This document shows positions 7,266-15,309 of a stretch of 21,932 nt of DNA, one piece after another. The notes beneath the pieces are model-generated. The model was not told the origin of the DNA and did no database searches. It saw only the letters and a program-made list of their open reading frames with translations. The DNA comes from an uncultured Oscillospiraceae bacterium (lineage in GTDB: Bacteria; Bacillota; Clostridia; Oscillospirales; Oscillospiraceae), in the NCBI GenBank assembly GCA_934572335.1, contig CAKTKU010000028.1:1-21932 (forward strand), in the 5' to 3' direction. A program made the translations under genes and the position numbers. Each line of letters begins with the position of its first letter. Positions within the stretch are counted from its first letter, which is position 1.

Positions 7266-9230
7266 TCACTTTTCCCCGCGCAGCTTGATGATCTCGTCGC
7301 GCAGCTGTGCGGCGATCTCGTACTCGAGCATCTGCGCCGCCTTGCGCATCTTCGCCTCGAGCTGGTCTATGAGCGCCTTGCGCTCATGCTCGGTCATCTT
7401 CAGGCCGTTGGACTTGCGCACCTGCGTCGTGTCGGAGGATATTTCGATAAGCTCGCGCACGCTCTTGACGATCGTCTTGGGGACGATGCCGCGCGCGGCA
7501 TTGTACGCCATCTGTATATCGCGGCGGCGCGCCGTCTCGTCGATGCAGGCCTGCATCGACGGCGTGACCGTGTCGCCGTACATTATAACGATGCTCTCCG
7601 CGTTGCGCGCGGCGCGGCCGACAGTCTGGATAAGGCTCGTCTCACTGCGGAGGAAGCCCTCCTTGTCCGCGTCGAGTATCGCGACGAGACCGACCTCCGG
7701 GATGTCCAGCCCTTCGCGCAGGAGGTTTATGCCGACGAGCACATCGAATTCGCCCGTTCTGAGGTCGCGGATGATCTCCATGCGCTCTATCGTGCCTATA
7801 TCGTGGTGCATATAGCGGCAGCGGATGCCCACGTTCATCAGGTACGCCGTGAGATCCTCCGCCATTTTCTTCGTGAGCGTGGTGACGAGCGAGCGCTGCC
7901 CCTTTGCGATCTTCGCGTTTATCTCGCCGATGAGGTCGTCGATTTGCCCCTCGGTCGGGCGGACGAATATCTCCGGGTCCAGAAGCCCGGTCGGGCGGAT
8001 GATCTGCTCGACGATCTGCCCCGCGTGCTCGCGCTCATAATCGCCGGGAGTAGCGGAGACGAACACGCGCTGGTGTATGCGCTGCTCAAACTCGTCAAAT
8101 TTCAGCGGGCGGTTGTCGAACGCAGAGGGCAGGCGGAAGCCGTATTCCACCAGCGCCTCCTTGCGTGCGCGGTCGCCCCGGTACATCGCGCGCACCTGCG
8201 GCAGCGTGACATGGCTCTCGTCCACAAAGAGGAGGAAATCCTTCGGGAAATAGTCCAGCAGCGTCATGGGCGGGCTGCCCACGGGGCGGTTGGAGATGAC
8301 GCGGGAGTAGTTCTCTATCCCGGTGCAATAGCCCAGCTCCTGCATCATGTCTATGTCGTAATCCGTGCGTTGCTTTATGCGCTGCGCCTCGATAAGCTTG
8401 TTGTTGTCGGTGAAATACTGCACGCGTTCGTCGCACTCTGTGCGTATGCGCTCTATCGCCGCCGCCATTTTCTCCTTGGTGGTGACGTAGTGGCTCGCGG
8501 GGTAGACGACGGCGTGCGTGAGATAGCGCTCCGCCGCGCCGGTGACGACGTTTATCTCGCTCAGGCGGTCGATCTCGTCGCCGAAGAATTCCACACGTAT
8601 GGCGCGGTCATTCCAGTAAGCCGGGAAGATCTCCACCGTGTCGCCGCGCACACGGAACATATTGCGCTCAAAGGCGATGTCGTTGCGCTCATAGCGCGCC
8701 TCGATGAGCTTGCGCAGAAGCTCATCCATGTTCCAGCTCTGTCCGGGGCGCATGGAGATCGCCATATTGGCGAAATCATCCGGCTCGCCCAAGCCGTAGA
8801 TACACGACACGGAGGCGACGACGATAACGTCCCGCCGCTCCAGAAGCGAAAACGTCGCCGAGAGGCGAAGGCGGTCGATCTCATCGTTGATGGAGCAATC
8901 CTTTTCAATGTACGTATCCGTGTGCGGGATGTACGCCTCCGGCTGGTAATAGTCGTAGTAGGAGACGAAGTATTCCACGGCGTTTTCCGGGAAAAACTCC
9001 TTGAACTCGCTGCAAAGCTGGGCGGCGAGGGTCTTGTTGTGTGCGAGGACAAGCGTGGGGCGGTTGAGCCGCGCGATGACGTTCGCCATGGTAAACGTCT
9101 TGCCCGAGCCCGTCACGCCGAGCAGCACCTGCTCGTCCAGCCCGTTCTCTATCCCACTGACAAGCGCGTCTATCGCCTGCGGCTGGTCGCCGGTGGGTCT
9201 ATATTGTGAAACAAGCTTGAAACTGTCCAT
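7266..9230 (-). CDS. uvrB: Excinuclease ABC subunit B
   Basis: UvrB is the damage-verifying helicase-like core of nucleotide excision repair. It is loaded by UvrA and recruits UvrC. The 654-aa protein has Walker A GVTGSGKT (38-45), the damage-probing beta-hairpin region YYDYYQPEAYIPHTDTYIEK (91-110), the Walker B box DESH (337-340), the helicase motif VI segment QTVGRAARN, and the C-terminal UVR domain (about 618-652, KALIDQLEAKM... and EYEIAAQLRDEI) that contacts UvrC. Length is normal and no key residue is missing. The ATG at 9230 has GGAG about 6 nt upstream and a promoter at 9265-9293. It is the first gene of the five-gene operon; uvrA and uvrC are not here. Confidence 0.98.
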   Translation of the reverse strand: MDSFKLVSQYRPTGDQPQAIDALVSGIENGLDEQVLLGVTGSGKTFTMANVIARLNRPTLVLAHNKTLAAQLCSEFKEFFPENAVEYFVSYYDYYQPEAYIPHTDTYIEKDCSINDEIDRLRLSATFSLLERRDVIVVASVSCIYGLGEPDDFANMAISMRPGQSWNMDELLRKLIEARYERNDIAFERNMFRVRGDTVEIFPAYWNDRAIRVEFFGDEIDRLSEINVVTGAAERYLTHAVVYPASHYVTTKEKMAAAIERIRTECDERVQYFTDNNKLIEAQRIKQRTDYDIDMMQELGYCTGIENYSRVISNRPVGSPPMTLLDYFPKDFLLFVDESHVTLPQVRAMYRGDRARKEALVEYGFRLPSAFDNRPLKFDEFEQRIHQRVFVSATPGDYEREHAGQIVEQIIRPTGLLDPEIFVRPTEGQIDDLIGEINAKIAKGQRSLVTTLTKKMAEDLTAYLMNVGIRCRYMHHDIGTIERMEIIRDLRTGEFDVLVGINLLREGLDIPEVGLVAILDADKEGFLRSETSLIQTVGRAARNAESIVIMYGDTVTPSMQACIDETARRRDIQMAYNAARGIVPKTIVKSVRELIEISSDTTQVRKSNGLKMTEHERKALIDQLEAKMRKAAQMLEYEIAAQLRDEIIKLRGEK

Positions 9231-9264
9231 AAACGCTCCGTTGTGCTAAATAAATACAGAGTAT

Positions 9265-9293
9265 ATTATACCACCGGGGGCGGCAAAGCTCAA
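9265..9293 (-). promoter_or_regulatory. Promoter of the uvrB-polA-rimI-tsaD-radC operon
   Basis: On the minus strand TTGAGC (9288-9293), a 17-nt GC-rich spacer and a perfect TATAAT (9265-9270) precede uvrB by 34 nt. I see no CGAAC-N4-GTTCG LexA box here, so SOS control is not apparent. Confidence 0.8.
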
Positions 9294-9337
9294 GCAAAAC
9301 AGCACAGATTTTTCAAAGCGGCGACAACATTCTGCTG

Positions 9338-9366
9338 TTGAAATCACCATCGGTTCATGTTATATT
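9338..9366 (+). promoter_or_regulatory. Promoter of the GT39-like gene
   Basis: TTGAAA (9338-9343), a 17-nt spacer and TATATT (9361-9366) precede the ATG at 9401 by about 34 nt. It is divergent from the uvrB promoter, with about 45 nt between the two -35 boxes. Confidence 0.7.
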
Positions 9367-9400
9367 ATAAATAGTATATTTTTCAAATCGAGGTACTGCA

Positions 9401-10888
9401 ATGCCTGTTTTGCCGAAAACACGCGATGAACAAACAAAACTGTCTTTCATACTGCGCGCTGCGATATATACCCTGCTGTTTCTTCTCTCGGCCGCGCTGG
9501 CAGAGCTTGTATTATCTGTCAGCACGTCGCCGCTATACAGCGATTACTGCCGGGATTCCGCGATGTTCCAGACCATCGGCAAGTATTGGGCGGAGGGGTA
9601 TTTGCCATACGTAGACTTATTTGACCACAAGGGGCCGCTTATTTTCTTCATTGACGCACTTGGCTACGCCATATGCGGAAAAGCCGGTCTTTTTGCTCTG
9701 CAAGTCGTGTTTTTTGCAGGCGCGGAATTTGCCGCGTACCGGCTTCTCCGGTGTCGGCTTCCCCGCGCGGCTTCGCTCGTTTTTGCTCTGTTTCTTCCGT
9801 TTTTCCTCATGCCCGTTTGGGAAGAGGGCAACATGATTGAGGAATACTCGCTCTTACCGCTCTTTGTCGCTTTTTTCTGCATGTACCGTTGGTGCATCGG
9901 TCTTGAGCGCGGCGAATTCGTCCACCCGCCGCACTTTGCTTTCATATACGGACTGTTTTTCGCATTCTCGTTCTTGACACGCCTTTCAAACGCGCTGCCC
10001 GTATGCGTCGCCGTTCTTTTTATAGCGGCGGTGCTGCTCGCCAAAAAGGAATACAAAAACCTGCTTTGGAACGCGCTTGGCTTTATTGGCGGTACAGCAG
10101 TTCTGATCATTCCGTTTGTAATCTATTTTGCCGTGCACGGCGCTCTTTACGACATGTGGTACGGCACGGTCGTTTTTAATCTGAGCTACACCAATGCATC
10201 GCACACCGTTGCTGCCGGACTGCATGACCTGCTGGCGGCATTGCGGAGATACTTTTTCGGCTGGTGTCTGGTCGCGGTCTCCGCCATCGCGCTGCTGACC
10301 GGCAGGAAGCCGCGGCTCGCGTACTGGTTTTATCTGTCTGTCGCGCTGACAAGCACGCTGTTTCTTCATACGCTCTACCCCAACGACCATTATGGTATGC
10401 TCCTCGTCCCATGCTTCTATATTGCACTCAGCGAGCTGTGCACATTTTCCAATGCTCCCGAATACGGCAGAGCCGCCCGCGCACTGGCTGCATGCATGCT
10501 CGCTGTCGCCGTGGTGAGCTCAGGCGTAAAATTCTACCGTGAGCACATCCAGACACCGGAGCCTTATGAAACGTATATCGAAGACTACCACGACTTGATA
10601 AAGCTCGTTCCCGATGATGGGCGCGAAAGCTTCATCGCTTTCGACTGTCCGCGGCGTATGTATCTGGATGAAGACATACGCCCCGCATTCCGCTTTTTCG
10701 TTTTGCAGCGGTGGATGATAGTCAACAATCCGTCTCTTGCCGACATTATGCGCAGCGAATTTGCCGAAAGCGGCATTGAATGGGTGCTGACTATGGAGTA
10801 TCCGCCGGTGCAGGATATACTGGACGCTGAATACGATCTCATCGCCCGCACACCGTATGGGCTGTACAGTCTATATCATCTTAAGTAG
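9401..10888 (+). CDS. Multi-pass membrane glycosyltransferase, GT39/PMT-like (GT-C fold)
   Basis: This 495-aa protein is dominated by hydrophobic segments (I judge about ten) with a soluble C-terminal tail from about 385. It resembles the PMT_2/ArnT-type GT-C glycosyltransferases that use polyprenyl-phosphate sugars on the outer face of the membrane. The first extracellular loop has RDSAMFQTIGKYW (51-63) and the block YVDLFDHKGPLIFF (70-83), a familiar motif of these bacterial families, with D52 or the D72/D75 pair as the likely catalytic acids. The start is supported by GAGGT 6 nt upstream. Sugar donor and acceptor cannot be read from the sequence. It converges on a minus-strand operon with a GT2-GtrA protein, which would provide or flip the lipid-linked sugar, so a shared cell-wall glycan is plausible. 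Confidence 0.8.
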   Translation: MPVLPKTRDEQTKLSFILRAAIYTLLFLLSAALAELVLSVSTSPLYSDYCRDSAMFQTIGKYWAEGYLPYVDLFDHKGPLIFFIDALGYAICGKAGLFALQVVFFAGAEFAAYRLLRCRLPRAASLVFALFLPFFLMPVWEEGNMIEEYSLLPLFVAFFCMYRWCIGLERGEFVHPPHFAFIYGLFFAFSFLTRLSNALPVCVAVLFIAAVLLAKKEYKNLLWNALGFIGGTAVLIIPFVIYFAVHGALYDMWYGTVVFNLSYTNASHTVAAGLHDLLAALRRYFFGWCLVAVSAIALLTGRKPRLAYWFYLSVALTSTLFLHTLYPNDHYGMLLVPCFYIALSELCTFSNAPEYGRAARALAACMLAVAVVSSGVKFYREHIQTPEPYETYIEDYHDLIKLVPDDGRESFIAFDCPRRMYLDEDIRPAFRFFVLQRWMIVNNPSLADIMRSEFAESGIEWVLTMEYPPVQDILDAEYDLIARTPYGLYSLYHLK

Positions 10889-10913
10889 CACTGCGTTCAT
10901 GCTTTATCAAACC

Positions 10914-10944
10914 AACAACCACCGTCGCGCGGACGGTGGTTGTT
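10914..10944. terminator. Convergent hairpin terminator
   Basis: A perfect 13-bp stem (AACAACCACCGTC at 10914-10926 with its complement at 10932-10944) with a 5-nt GCGCG loop lies between two converging genes. It starts 25 nt after the plus-strand stop and 11 nt after the minus-strand stop. The T-tract is weak on both strands, but position and stability support a bidirectional terminator. Confidence 0.8.
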
Positions 10945-10955
10945 CTACTATGTAT

Positions 10956-12056
10956 TCATTTCTTCTGCGAGAAGACCCATTCGCGCTGTATCTGATAGCT
11001 GATGAAGAAGAGGCATATATCCACCGCGAACTTGATGAGCGTGGCGATTATCGGCACGGAGTTTGCCAGCAGCCCGTTAATGAGCGTCACAAGTCCGGCG
11101 GACACGAGCATCTGCGGGATGCACAGGCAGTAATACCGCCCCAGCGCGCGCTTATAGCTCTTCTTATTGTCGAACACCATGGAGTTGTTCGCGTTGAAGT
11201 TGGCAAACGACGAGAGCGCGCGGGCGACCGCCGTGGCAAGAAGCTCCGCGTATTTTCCAGCCGCCGCGCCGAAAAAGCGCATCATCAGGTAGAAGACCGT
11301 CAGGTCGATGATCGTCGACCCAAGTGAGCTTATCAGGAACTTGAACATGACCTTGAATATCCGCCACGAGTCCTTCACCGCGTCATAGTGGGAGCTGTAA
11401 TCCTCCGGGTCGTAGACGGTGGTGATTGGCTGCTCGGCAAAGCCGATGCCCATGCGCTTCATGTTCAGCAGCATATTCGTCTCGTACTCAAAGCGCTCGC
11501 CCTCAATGCCGCAGAACGCGCGCAGGTACTGGCTGGGTATGGCGCGCAGCCCTGTCTGCGTATCGGAGAGCTTGATGCCGTAGCATATGCGGAACAGCCG
11601 CGCTGTGGTTTTGTTCCCGGCAACGCTGCGCGGCGGAACGCCGGGGGCGTTGAAGTCCCGGCAGCCGAGCACGACCTTGTCGCCCTCGCACAGCATACGC
11701 TCGCCGCAGGCGATGATGTCGTCCGCAAGGTGCTGTCCATCGCCGTCGATAGTTATGACGCCTTTCAGCTCCGGCAGGTTGTCCGCCACGTATTCAAACG
11801 CGGTCTTCAGCCCGCGTCCCTTGCCGCGGTTGACGCCGTGATGCAGCACCACAATCTCCGGGTGCGCCGTCTGGGCTTGGGTGAAATACTGCTGATGCTC
11901 ATCGTCGCTGCCGTCGTCGACAACAACGATATGCTCAAAGCCCTTTTCTATCAGCCCGTCCACCACACCAAGGAACTTTTTGTCCGGGTTGAGCGAGGGA
12001 AGGATAACTGCAAGGGAGCTGAGGCACAGCTGCCTTGTGTCCATATTCTCTTCCAT
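10956..12056 (-). CDS. GT2 glycosyltransferase fused to a GtrA membrane domain
   Basis: This 366-aa protein joins a polyprenyl-phosphate sugar synthase and a GtrA-like membrane domain. Residues about 14-230 are a GT-A fold family 2 transferase with VVVDDGSDD (44-52), the donor-binding IDGDGQH (103-109) and DTQTGLRA (165-172), closest in style to DPM1/GtrB-type enzymes. Residues about 235-362 contain four hydrophobic helices of the GtrA family, ending in the typical ISYQIQREWVF. GtrB-like enzymes load a sugar onto undecaprenyl phosphate, and GtrA is thought to help flip it outward. The ATG at 12056 has AGGAGG 6 nt upstream. It is the third gene of a minus-strand operon (24 nt after the preceding stop). 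The sugar is unknown. Confidence 0.9.
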   Translation of the reverse strand: MEENMDTRQLCLSSLAVILPSLNPDKKFLGVVDGLIEKGFEHIVVVDDGSDDEHQQYFTQAQTAHPEIVVLHHGVNRGKGRGLKTAFEYVADNLPELKGVITIDGDGQHLADDIIACGERMLCEGDKVVLGCRDFNAPGVPPRSVAGNKTTARLFRICYGIKLSDTQTGLRAIPSQYLRAFCGIEGERFEYETNMLLNMKRMGIGFAEQPITTVYDPEDYSSHYDAVKDSWRIFKVMFKFLISSLGSTIIDLTVFYLMMRFFGAAAGKYAELLATAVARALSSFANFNANNSMVFDNKKSYKRALGRYYCLCIPQMLVSAGLVTLINGLLANSVPIIATLIKFAVDICLFFISYQIQREWVFSQKK

Positions 12057-12080
12057 GTGAATCCTCCTGCGGCTCCGCCG

Positions 12081-13211
12081 TTATACCAGAGATACGACAC
12101 GCAGATCCGTGCCGCTGTCAAGAACAAGGATGCTGAGGTTATTAGTGTCGTGCTGTTCGCCGTTGCCGGAGGTAACAGAGGTCGTCTCCGTCGTCACGTC
12201 GCACACATAGTACCCCTCGCCCAGGTCGATCGCGCCGTTGAGCACGTAGCTGTCGAGCGAATAGCTGTTGGTGTGCGCCCAGCTGAGGCCGTCCAGTGCC
12301 TCAAAGAGACGCTTGTCAAGATCGCTGCCTGCCTGCACGTACTCCTGCAGCGCGGCATAACCGCCGTTTGCGTACTTTCCGAGCACGCCGGAGGTATACT
12401 TGGAGTACGCCTCAACGAACTTATTGCAGAACGCGTCGAGGCGGCTGAGCGTGGCGTCGTCGCAGGGCTTGATGTACTGGGAATCGTCCTTATCCGGGTC
12501 GACGGTATACTCCGCGCCGCTCTCGTCGTATATCACCGGGTCTATGTGGCCGATGATGTCGTCAAAGCGGTATGTCACCTTCTTGGGGAGGTTGGGGTTG
12601 ATGCTGTAATAGCTCTTGAGGCAGTCAAACTGAATGCCGTCCTCGATTATATACTCCTTGCCGAGCGTATGCCCGTTGAGGGAGACGCTGTAGCTTTCGG
12701 GTATCGTCACCTGTACAGAGGTATAAAGTCCCGTCAGGTCAAACTCTTCCTTGGCGACGACCCACGGGCGCAGGTCGTAGGGCAAGGTAATGTCCTTGCC
12801 GTAGAGCTTGAAGTTGGGGTCCTTCGTCTCATCACGCTTGAGGTACACCTTGCCGAAAGAGCTGTCGCCGCAGAGGATGGCATAGGCGTTGAGATTCGAG
12901 TCGTCGCTGGCGGTGCGGGCATAGGTGATCTCACCGTTGAGTATCTCGGCAACAGCGGTCTGAACCTCTTCGTCGCTCTGCACCTCGTGCGGCATGGCGG
13001 AGATCGTGTCAGCCACACCCTCGTCAAAGAGGTTCTGGTTGAGCCCGGCGATGTACCTGTCGACGACCAGCTCCGGCATCGACGCCTGATACTGCTCCGC
13101 AAAGCTCCAAACCGCCTTGAGCGCGAGCACCGCGAGCACGGACAGCACGCCCGCGTATATCAGCAGACACGCCCAATATATAACTTTGCCGTGGTTATTC
13201 TTTTTAGACAT
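12081..13211 (-). CDS. Membrane-anchored extracellular protein of unknown function
   Basis: I do not recognise this 376-aa protein. It has a short lysine-rich cytoplasmic start (MSKKNNHGK), one hydrophobic helix at about 11-33, and then a long polar exported region without further membrane helices. The region around 165-185 (VQVTIPESYSVSLNGHTLGKEY) looks like a beta-strand-rich Ig-like or TcaA-like repeat with an N-G turn. The C-terminal part (about 265-376) has helix-then-strand spacing that would suit an NTF2-like fold, but this is an impression only. The ATG at 13211 has GAGGT 9 nt upstream. It lies 18 nt after the phosphodiester glycosidase gene and 24 nt before the GT2-GtrA gene, so all three are surely co-transcribed. 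A structural or glycan-binding role at the cell surface is inferred from this context. Confidence 0.8.
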   Translation of the reverse strand: MSKKNNHGKVIYWACLLIYAGVLSVLAVLALKAVWSFAEQYQASMPELVVDRYIAGLNQNLFDEGVADTISAMPHEVQSDEEVQTAVAEILNGEITYARTASDDSNLNAYAILCGDSSFGKVYLKRDETKDPNFKLYGKDITLPYDLRPWVVAKEEFDLTGLYTSVQVTIPESYSVSLNGHTLGKEYIIEDGIQFDCLKSYYSINPNLPKKVTYRFDDIIGHIDPVIYDESGAEYTVDPDKDDSQYIKPCDDATLSRLDAFCNKFVEAYSKYTSGVLGKYANGGYAALQEYVQAGSDLDKRLFEALDGLSWAHTNSYSLDSYVLNGAIDLGEGYYVCDVTTETTSVTSGNGEQHDTNNLSILVLDSGTDLRVVSLV

Positions 13212-13229
13212 CTGGCACTTACCTCGCTA

Positions 13230-14336
13230 TCATTTGAAAAGCCATGCGGAGGGGAGAGGACGCGCGCCGTGCTGGCTGGAATTGCGGTTGACGTACTCGC
13301 CGTTGTAGTACATGCTCGTGGACGAGCCGCCGTCCATGTTTATCGCGTTGACCGCGCCATGGTCGAGCATGATGTTCAGACAGTCGGCATACGTCGCGCC
13401 CATGCTGTGCACCTGACGCCCGTCGATGACGAGCATCATCACCGCGCCGTCGGCGCGCTGGCCGATGGAGGTGCGCGGGTTTACGCCGCTGGGCAGGGAG
13501 CCCGCGTCGACAGGCTCACCGTTCATGATGAGTATGGGGCCGAAGGAGACGCCGTTGTGGATGCCGTTCTGCTCGGCGCTCCATGCGTCAAAATAGCCCA
13601 CGTACATCAATCCGTTGTCGTCGAAGCCGACGAAAACGCTCGTGTCGCTCGTCTTGCCGACGCTCTCTCCATCGACAAGGGTCAGCCCCTCAGGCACGCC
13701 GCCGAGGCCGGAGCCGCCGTCGTCCTGGAAGCCGCCCGCGTTGATGCCTCCGAGCGCGTCGTATTTATTGACCATCTCCTCCAGCGTCAGACCCACGCTG
13801 CCGTAGCTGTCCGGCGCGCCGAGAATGATGCGCTTGGGGTCAAGGATAGTGATGAGATAGCCTGTATAGCCGCTGCTGGATATTTCCTCGAATATGATGC
13901 CGTCGCCGTCCTCGTCCTCGGCGTAATTGGCGGGAGCGTCCGTGCCGGCCGCGTCCGCGCTGCCGATTTTGACGAGGGAGGCGTCAAATTCCTTTATCGT
14001 GTCGGCGCTCTGCGTCGCGCGCAGCTCGGCGACCTCGCTCTCCGTGAGGAAGATGTTCGCCATGAAGTCAAAGCGGCGGGTCTCCTGCATCGTGCGCACG
14101 AACATATTCGTCAGCGCCTCTGACGGACCGCGCTCCAGCACGTACACGAGCCCCAGCCCGGCGCACCCGAGCACCAGCACCGTCACCAGCATGAAGCCGA
14201 AGATGCGGTCAAGCGTCGTCATGACGCGGCGGTTCTTCGCCCTTTTCAGCTTTTTCTCGCGTTCGACCCTGGGGTTTTCGGTCGGCTCGCGGTCGATATA
14301 TTCGTTCTTACCTTTGCTGTAGAAGTTTTTGTTCAT
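13230..14336 (-). CDS. Membrane-anchored phosphodiester glycosidase (NAGPA domain)
   Basis: This 368-aa protein has a basic cytoplasmic tail, one membrane helix (about 44-67) and an exported catalytic domain of the NAGPA/phosphodiester glycosidase family (PF09992), related to the human uncovering enzyme. Conserved landmarks are GGINAGGF (196-203), GPILIMNGEPV (266-276), NPRTSIGQ (286-293), the helix ATYADCLNIMLDHGA and NMDGGSSTSM (333-342). In bacteria the family is tied to exopolysaccharide or wall-teichoic-type glycans, hydrolysing sugar-phosphodiester bonds. An acidic EDEDGDG stretch (140-146) before the domain resembles an incomplete calcium-binding loop. The ATG at 14336 has GGAGG about 9 nt upstream and a promoter at 14423-14451. 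It is the first gene of the operon with the unknown exported protein and the GT2-GtrA fusion. Confidence 0.9.
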   Translation of the reverse strand: MNKNFYSKGKNEYIDREPTENPRVEREKKLKRAKNRRVMTTLDRIFGFMLVTVLVLGCAGLGLVYVLERGPSEALTNMFVRTMQETRRFDFMANIFLTESEVAELRATQSADTIKEFDASLVKIGSADAAGTDAPANYAEDEDGDGIIFEEISSSGYTGYLITILDPKRIILGAPDSYGSVGLTLEEMVNKYDALGGINAGGFQDDGGSGLGGVPEGLTLVDGESVGKTSDTSVFVGFDDNGLMYVGYFDAWSAEQNGIHNGVSFGPILIMNGEPVDAGSLPSGVNPRTSIGQRADGAVMMLVIDGRQVHSMGATYADCLNIMLDHGAVNAINMDGGSSTSMYYNGEYVNRNSSQHGARPLPSAWLFK

Positions 14337-14422
14337 GTATTCTTTGCCTCCATGCGGGGAAATTCACGCGCCCAGCCCAAAATGAGCGCAGTACAACACC
14401 ATACTAATTTACATACGCAGGT

Positions 14423-14451
14423 ATTTTAGCACATGCGACAAGCTATGACAA
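14423..14451 (-). promoter_or_regulatory. Promoter of the NAGPA-unknown-GT2/GtrA operon
   Basis: On the minus strand TTGTCA (14446-14451), a 17-nt spacer and TAAAAT (14423-14428) give a start near 14416 and a leader of about 80 nt. The dyad AAGGAA/TTCCTT (14450-14455 with 14459-14464) abuts the -35 box and could be an operator. Confidence 0.75.
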
Positions 14452-14611
14452 GGAATATTTCCTTAAATTCATCTTTACGCCACATATTTCTGCCGTGGCA
14501 TAAAAATACGTGGGTTCCACGCCGCCCGCGCTGTTGTCGCTGTTGTCTTTGTTTTTTTGTTTAGCTCTGCGCCAAGGATTGACGCAGAGCCCAAATTTCG
14601 TGCGTGAATTT
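14452..14611. other. Non-coding gap with serial inverted repeats
   Basis: No convincing gene lies here. The stretch holds the dyad next to the upstream promoter, then GCCAC (14479-14483) with GTGGC (14495-14499), the tight hairpin CGTGG-GTT-CCACG (14509-14521), a T-rich run near 14550-14562, and GCTCTGCG (14564-14571) with CGCAGAGC (14583-14590). The last hairpin, just before the abiE promoter, could insulate the two divergent units. A dispersed intergenic repeat is another possibility. Confidence 0.5.
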
Positions 14612-14642
14612 TTGTTGCAACAATTCTTTTTTGTGTTATAAT
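14612..14642 (+). promoter_or_regulatory. abiE promoter with overlapping palindromic operator candidate
   Basis: TTGCAA (14615-14620), a 16-nt spacer and a perfect TATAAT (14637-14642) form the promoter. The perfect 12-bp palindrome TTGTTGCAACAA (14612-14623) overlaps the -35 box. Downstream, ACACAC (14651-14656) and a GTGTGTGT run (14668-14675) form a second dyad in the leader. AbiEi antitoxins of known systems repress their own promoter through inverted repeats, so both are operator candidates. Confidence 0.7.
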
Positions 14643-14703
14643 AATTCTGAACACACGTGCATCCTTTGTGTGTGTGAATTTTATAATAGAAGGAGGTGAA
14701 TGC

Positions 14704-15309
14704 GTGGACACCCGAAGGCAAGCAGAAGAAGTTGTTGTCAGTAATGGCGGCATTGCGAAATCTGCTGATTTCGTCGCCGCCGGAATCAGTGCCGTTGAGG
14801 TTGTAAATCTGTGCAACGCCGGCGTACTTTCACGTGTACGACACGGCTATTATGAACTTGCGGAAAAGAGCGAGGTTTCCGAGGAACAACTTCTGGCGAC
14901 CCTCGTTCCTAAAGGAGTCGTTTGCGTTGAATCAGCCCTTTTTCACTACGGTTACAGCGATTTTGCCCCACGCAAGTGGTCAATAGCAGTACCTCGTTCC
15001 ATGTCAAGGACAAAGCTCAATGTGGATCTTCTCGCTCTGCAGCCTTACTACGTGCAAGCAGAACTGTACGATTTGGGCAAAACCACAGATAATTTCAATG
15101 GTGTTATTCTTCCCGTATATGACCGTGAGCGTACAATTTGCGATTGTTTTAAACATCGCGCAAAACTTGACAATGAGATTTTTAATAAAGCGCTCAATGC
15201 TTATGCAAATGATACAGAGAAAAATTTAAGCAGCCTTTCTGCGTATGCAAAAAAACTGCGTGTATATAAAAAGCTTACCGAGTTGATGGAGGTATTGCTA
15301 AATGGCTGA
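14704..15309 (+). CDS. abiEi: AbiEi-family antitoxin / transcriptional regulator
   Basis: This 201-aa protein matches the AbiEi antitoxins of type IV toxin-antitoxin systems, which repress the operon and counteract the AbiEii nucleotidyltransferase without, in studied cases, a stable complex. The N-terminus (about 1-52) is the winged helix: GGIAKSADFVAAGIS, then EVVNLCNAGVLSRVRHGYYEL. The C-terminal domain follows with VCVESALFHYGYSD (73-86), PVYDRERTICDCFKHR and a final long helix. The start is GTG at 14704, set by AAGGAGGTG just upstream; an upstream in-frame frame to 14668 would include the ribosome binding site. It overlaps the toxin gene by 8 nt. The DNA is visibly more AT-rich than the neighbouring operons, suggesting transfer. 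Confidence 0.9.
   Translation: MDTRRQAEEVVVSNGGIAKSADFVAAGISAVEVVNLCNAGVLSRVRHGYYELAEKSEVSEEQLLATLVPKGVVCVESALFHYGYSDFAPRKWSIAVPRSMSRTKLNVDLLALQPYYVQAELYDLGKTTDNFNGVILPVYDRERTICDCFKHRAKLDNEIFNKALNAYANDTEKNLSSLSAYAKKLRVYKKLTELMEVLLNG

Noticed and set aside
7224..9209. A 661-codon plus-strand open frame
   Set aside because: It is the antisense shadow of uvrB and shows no domain or ribosome binding site.
11388..14123. A 911-codon plus-strand open frame
   Set aside because: It runs antisense to three well-supported minus-strand genes with proper starts and family motifs. High GC with a biased third position keeps the opposite frame open.
14443..14816. Minus-strand open frames of 92 and 113 codons before abiE
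   Set aside because: They run antisense through the abiE promoter and its antitoxin start, have no ribosome binding site, and cover several hairpins.
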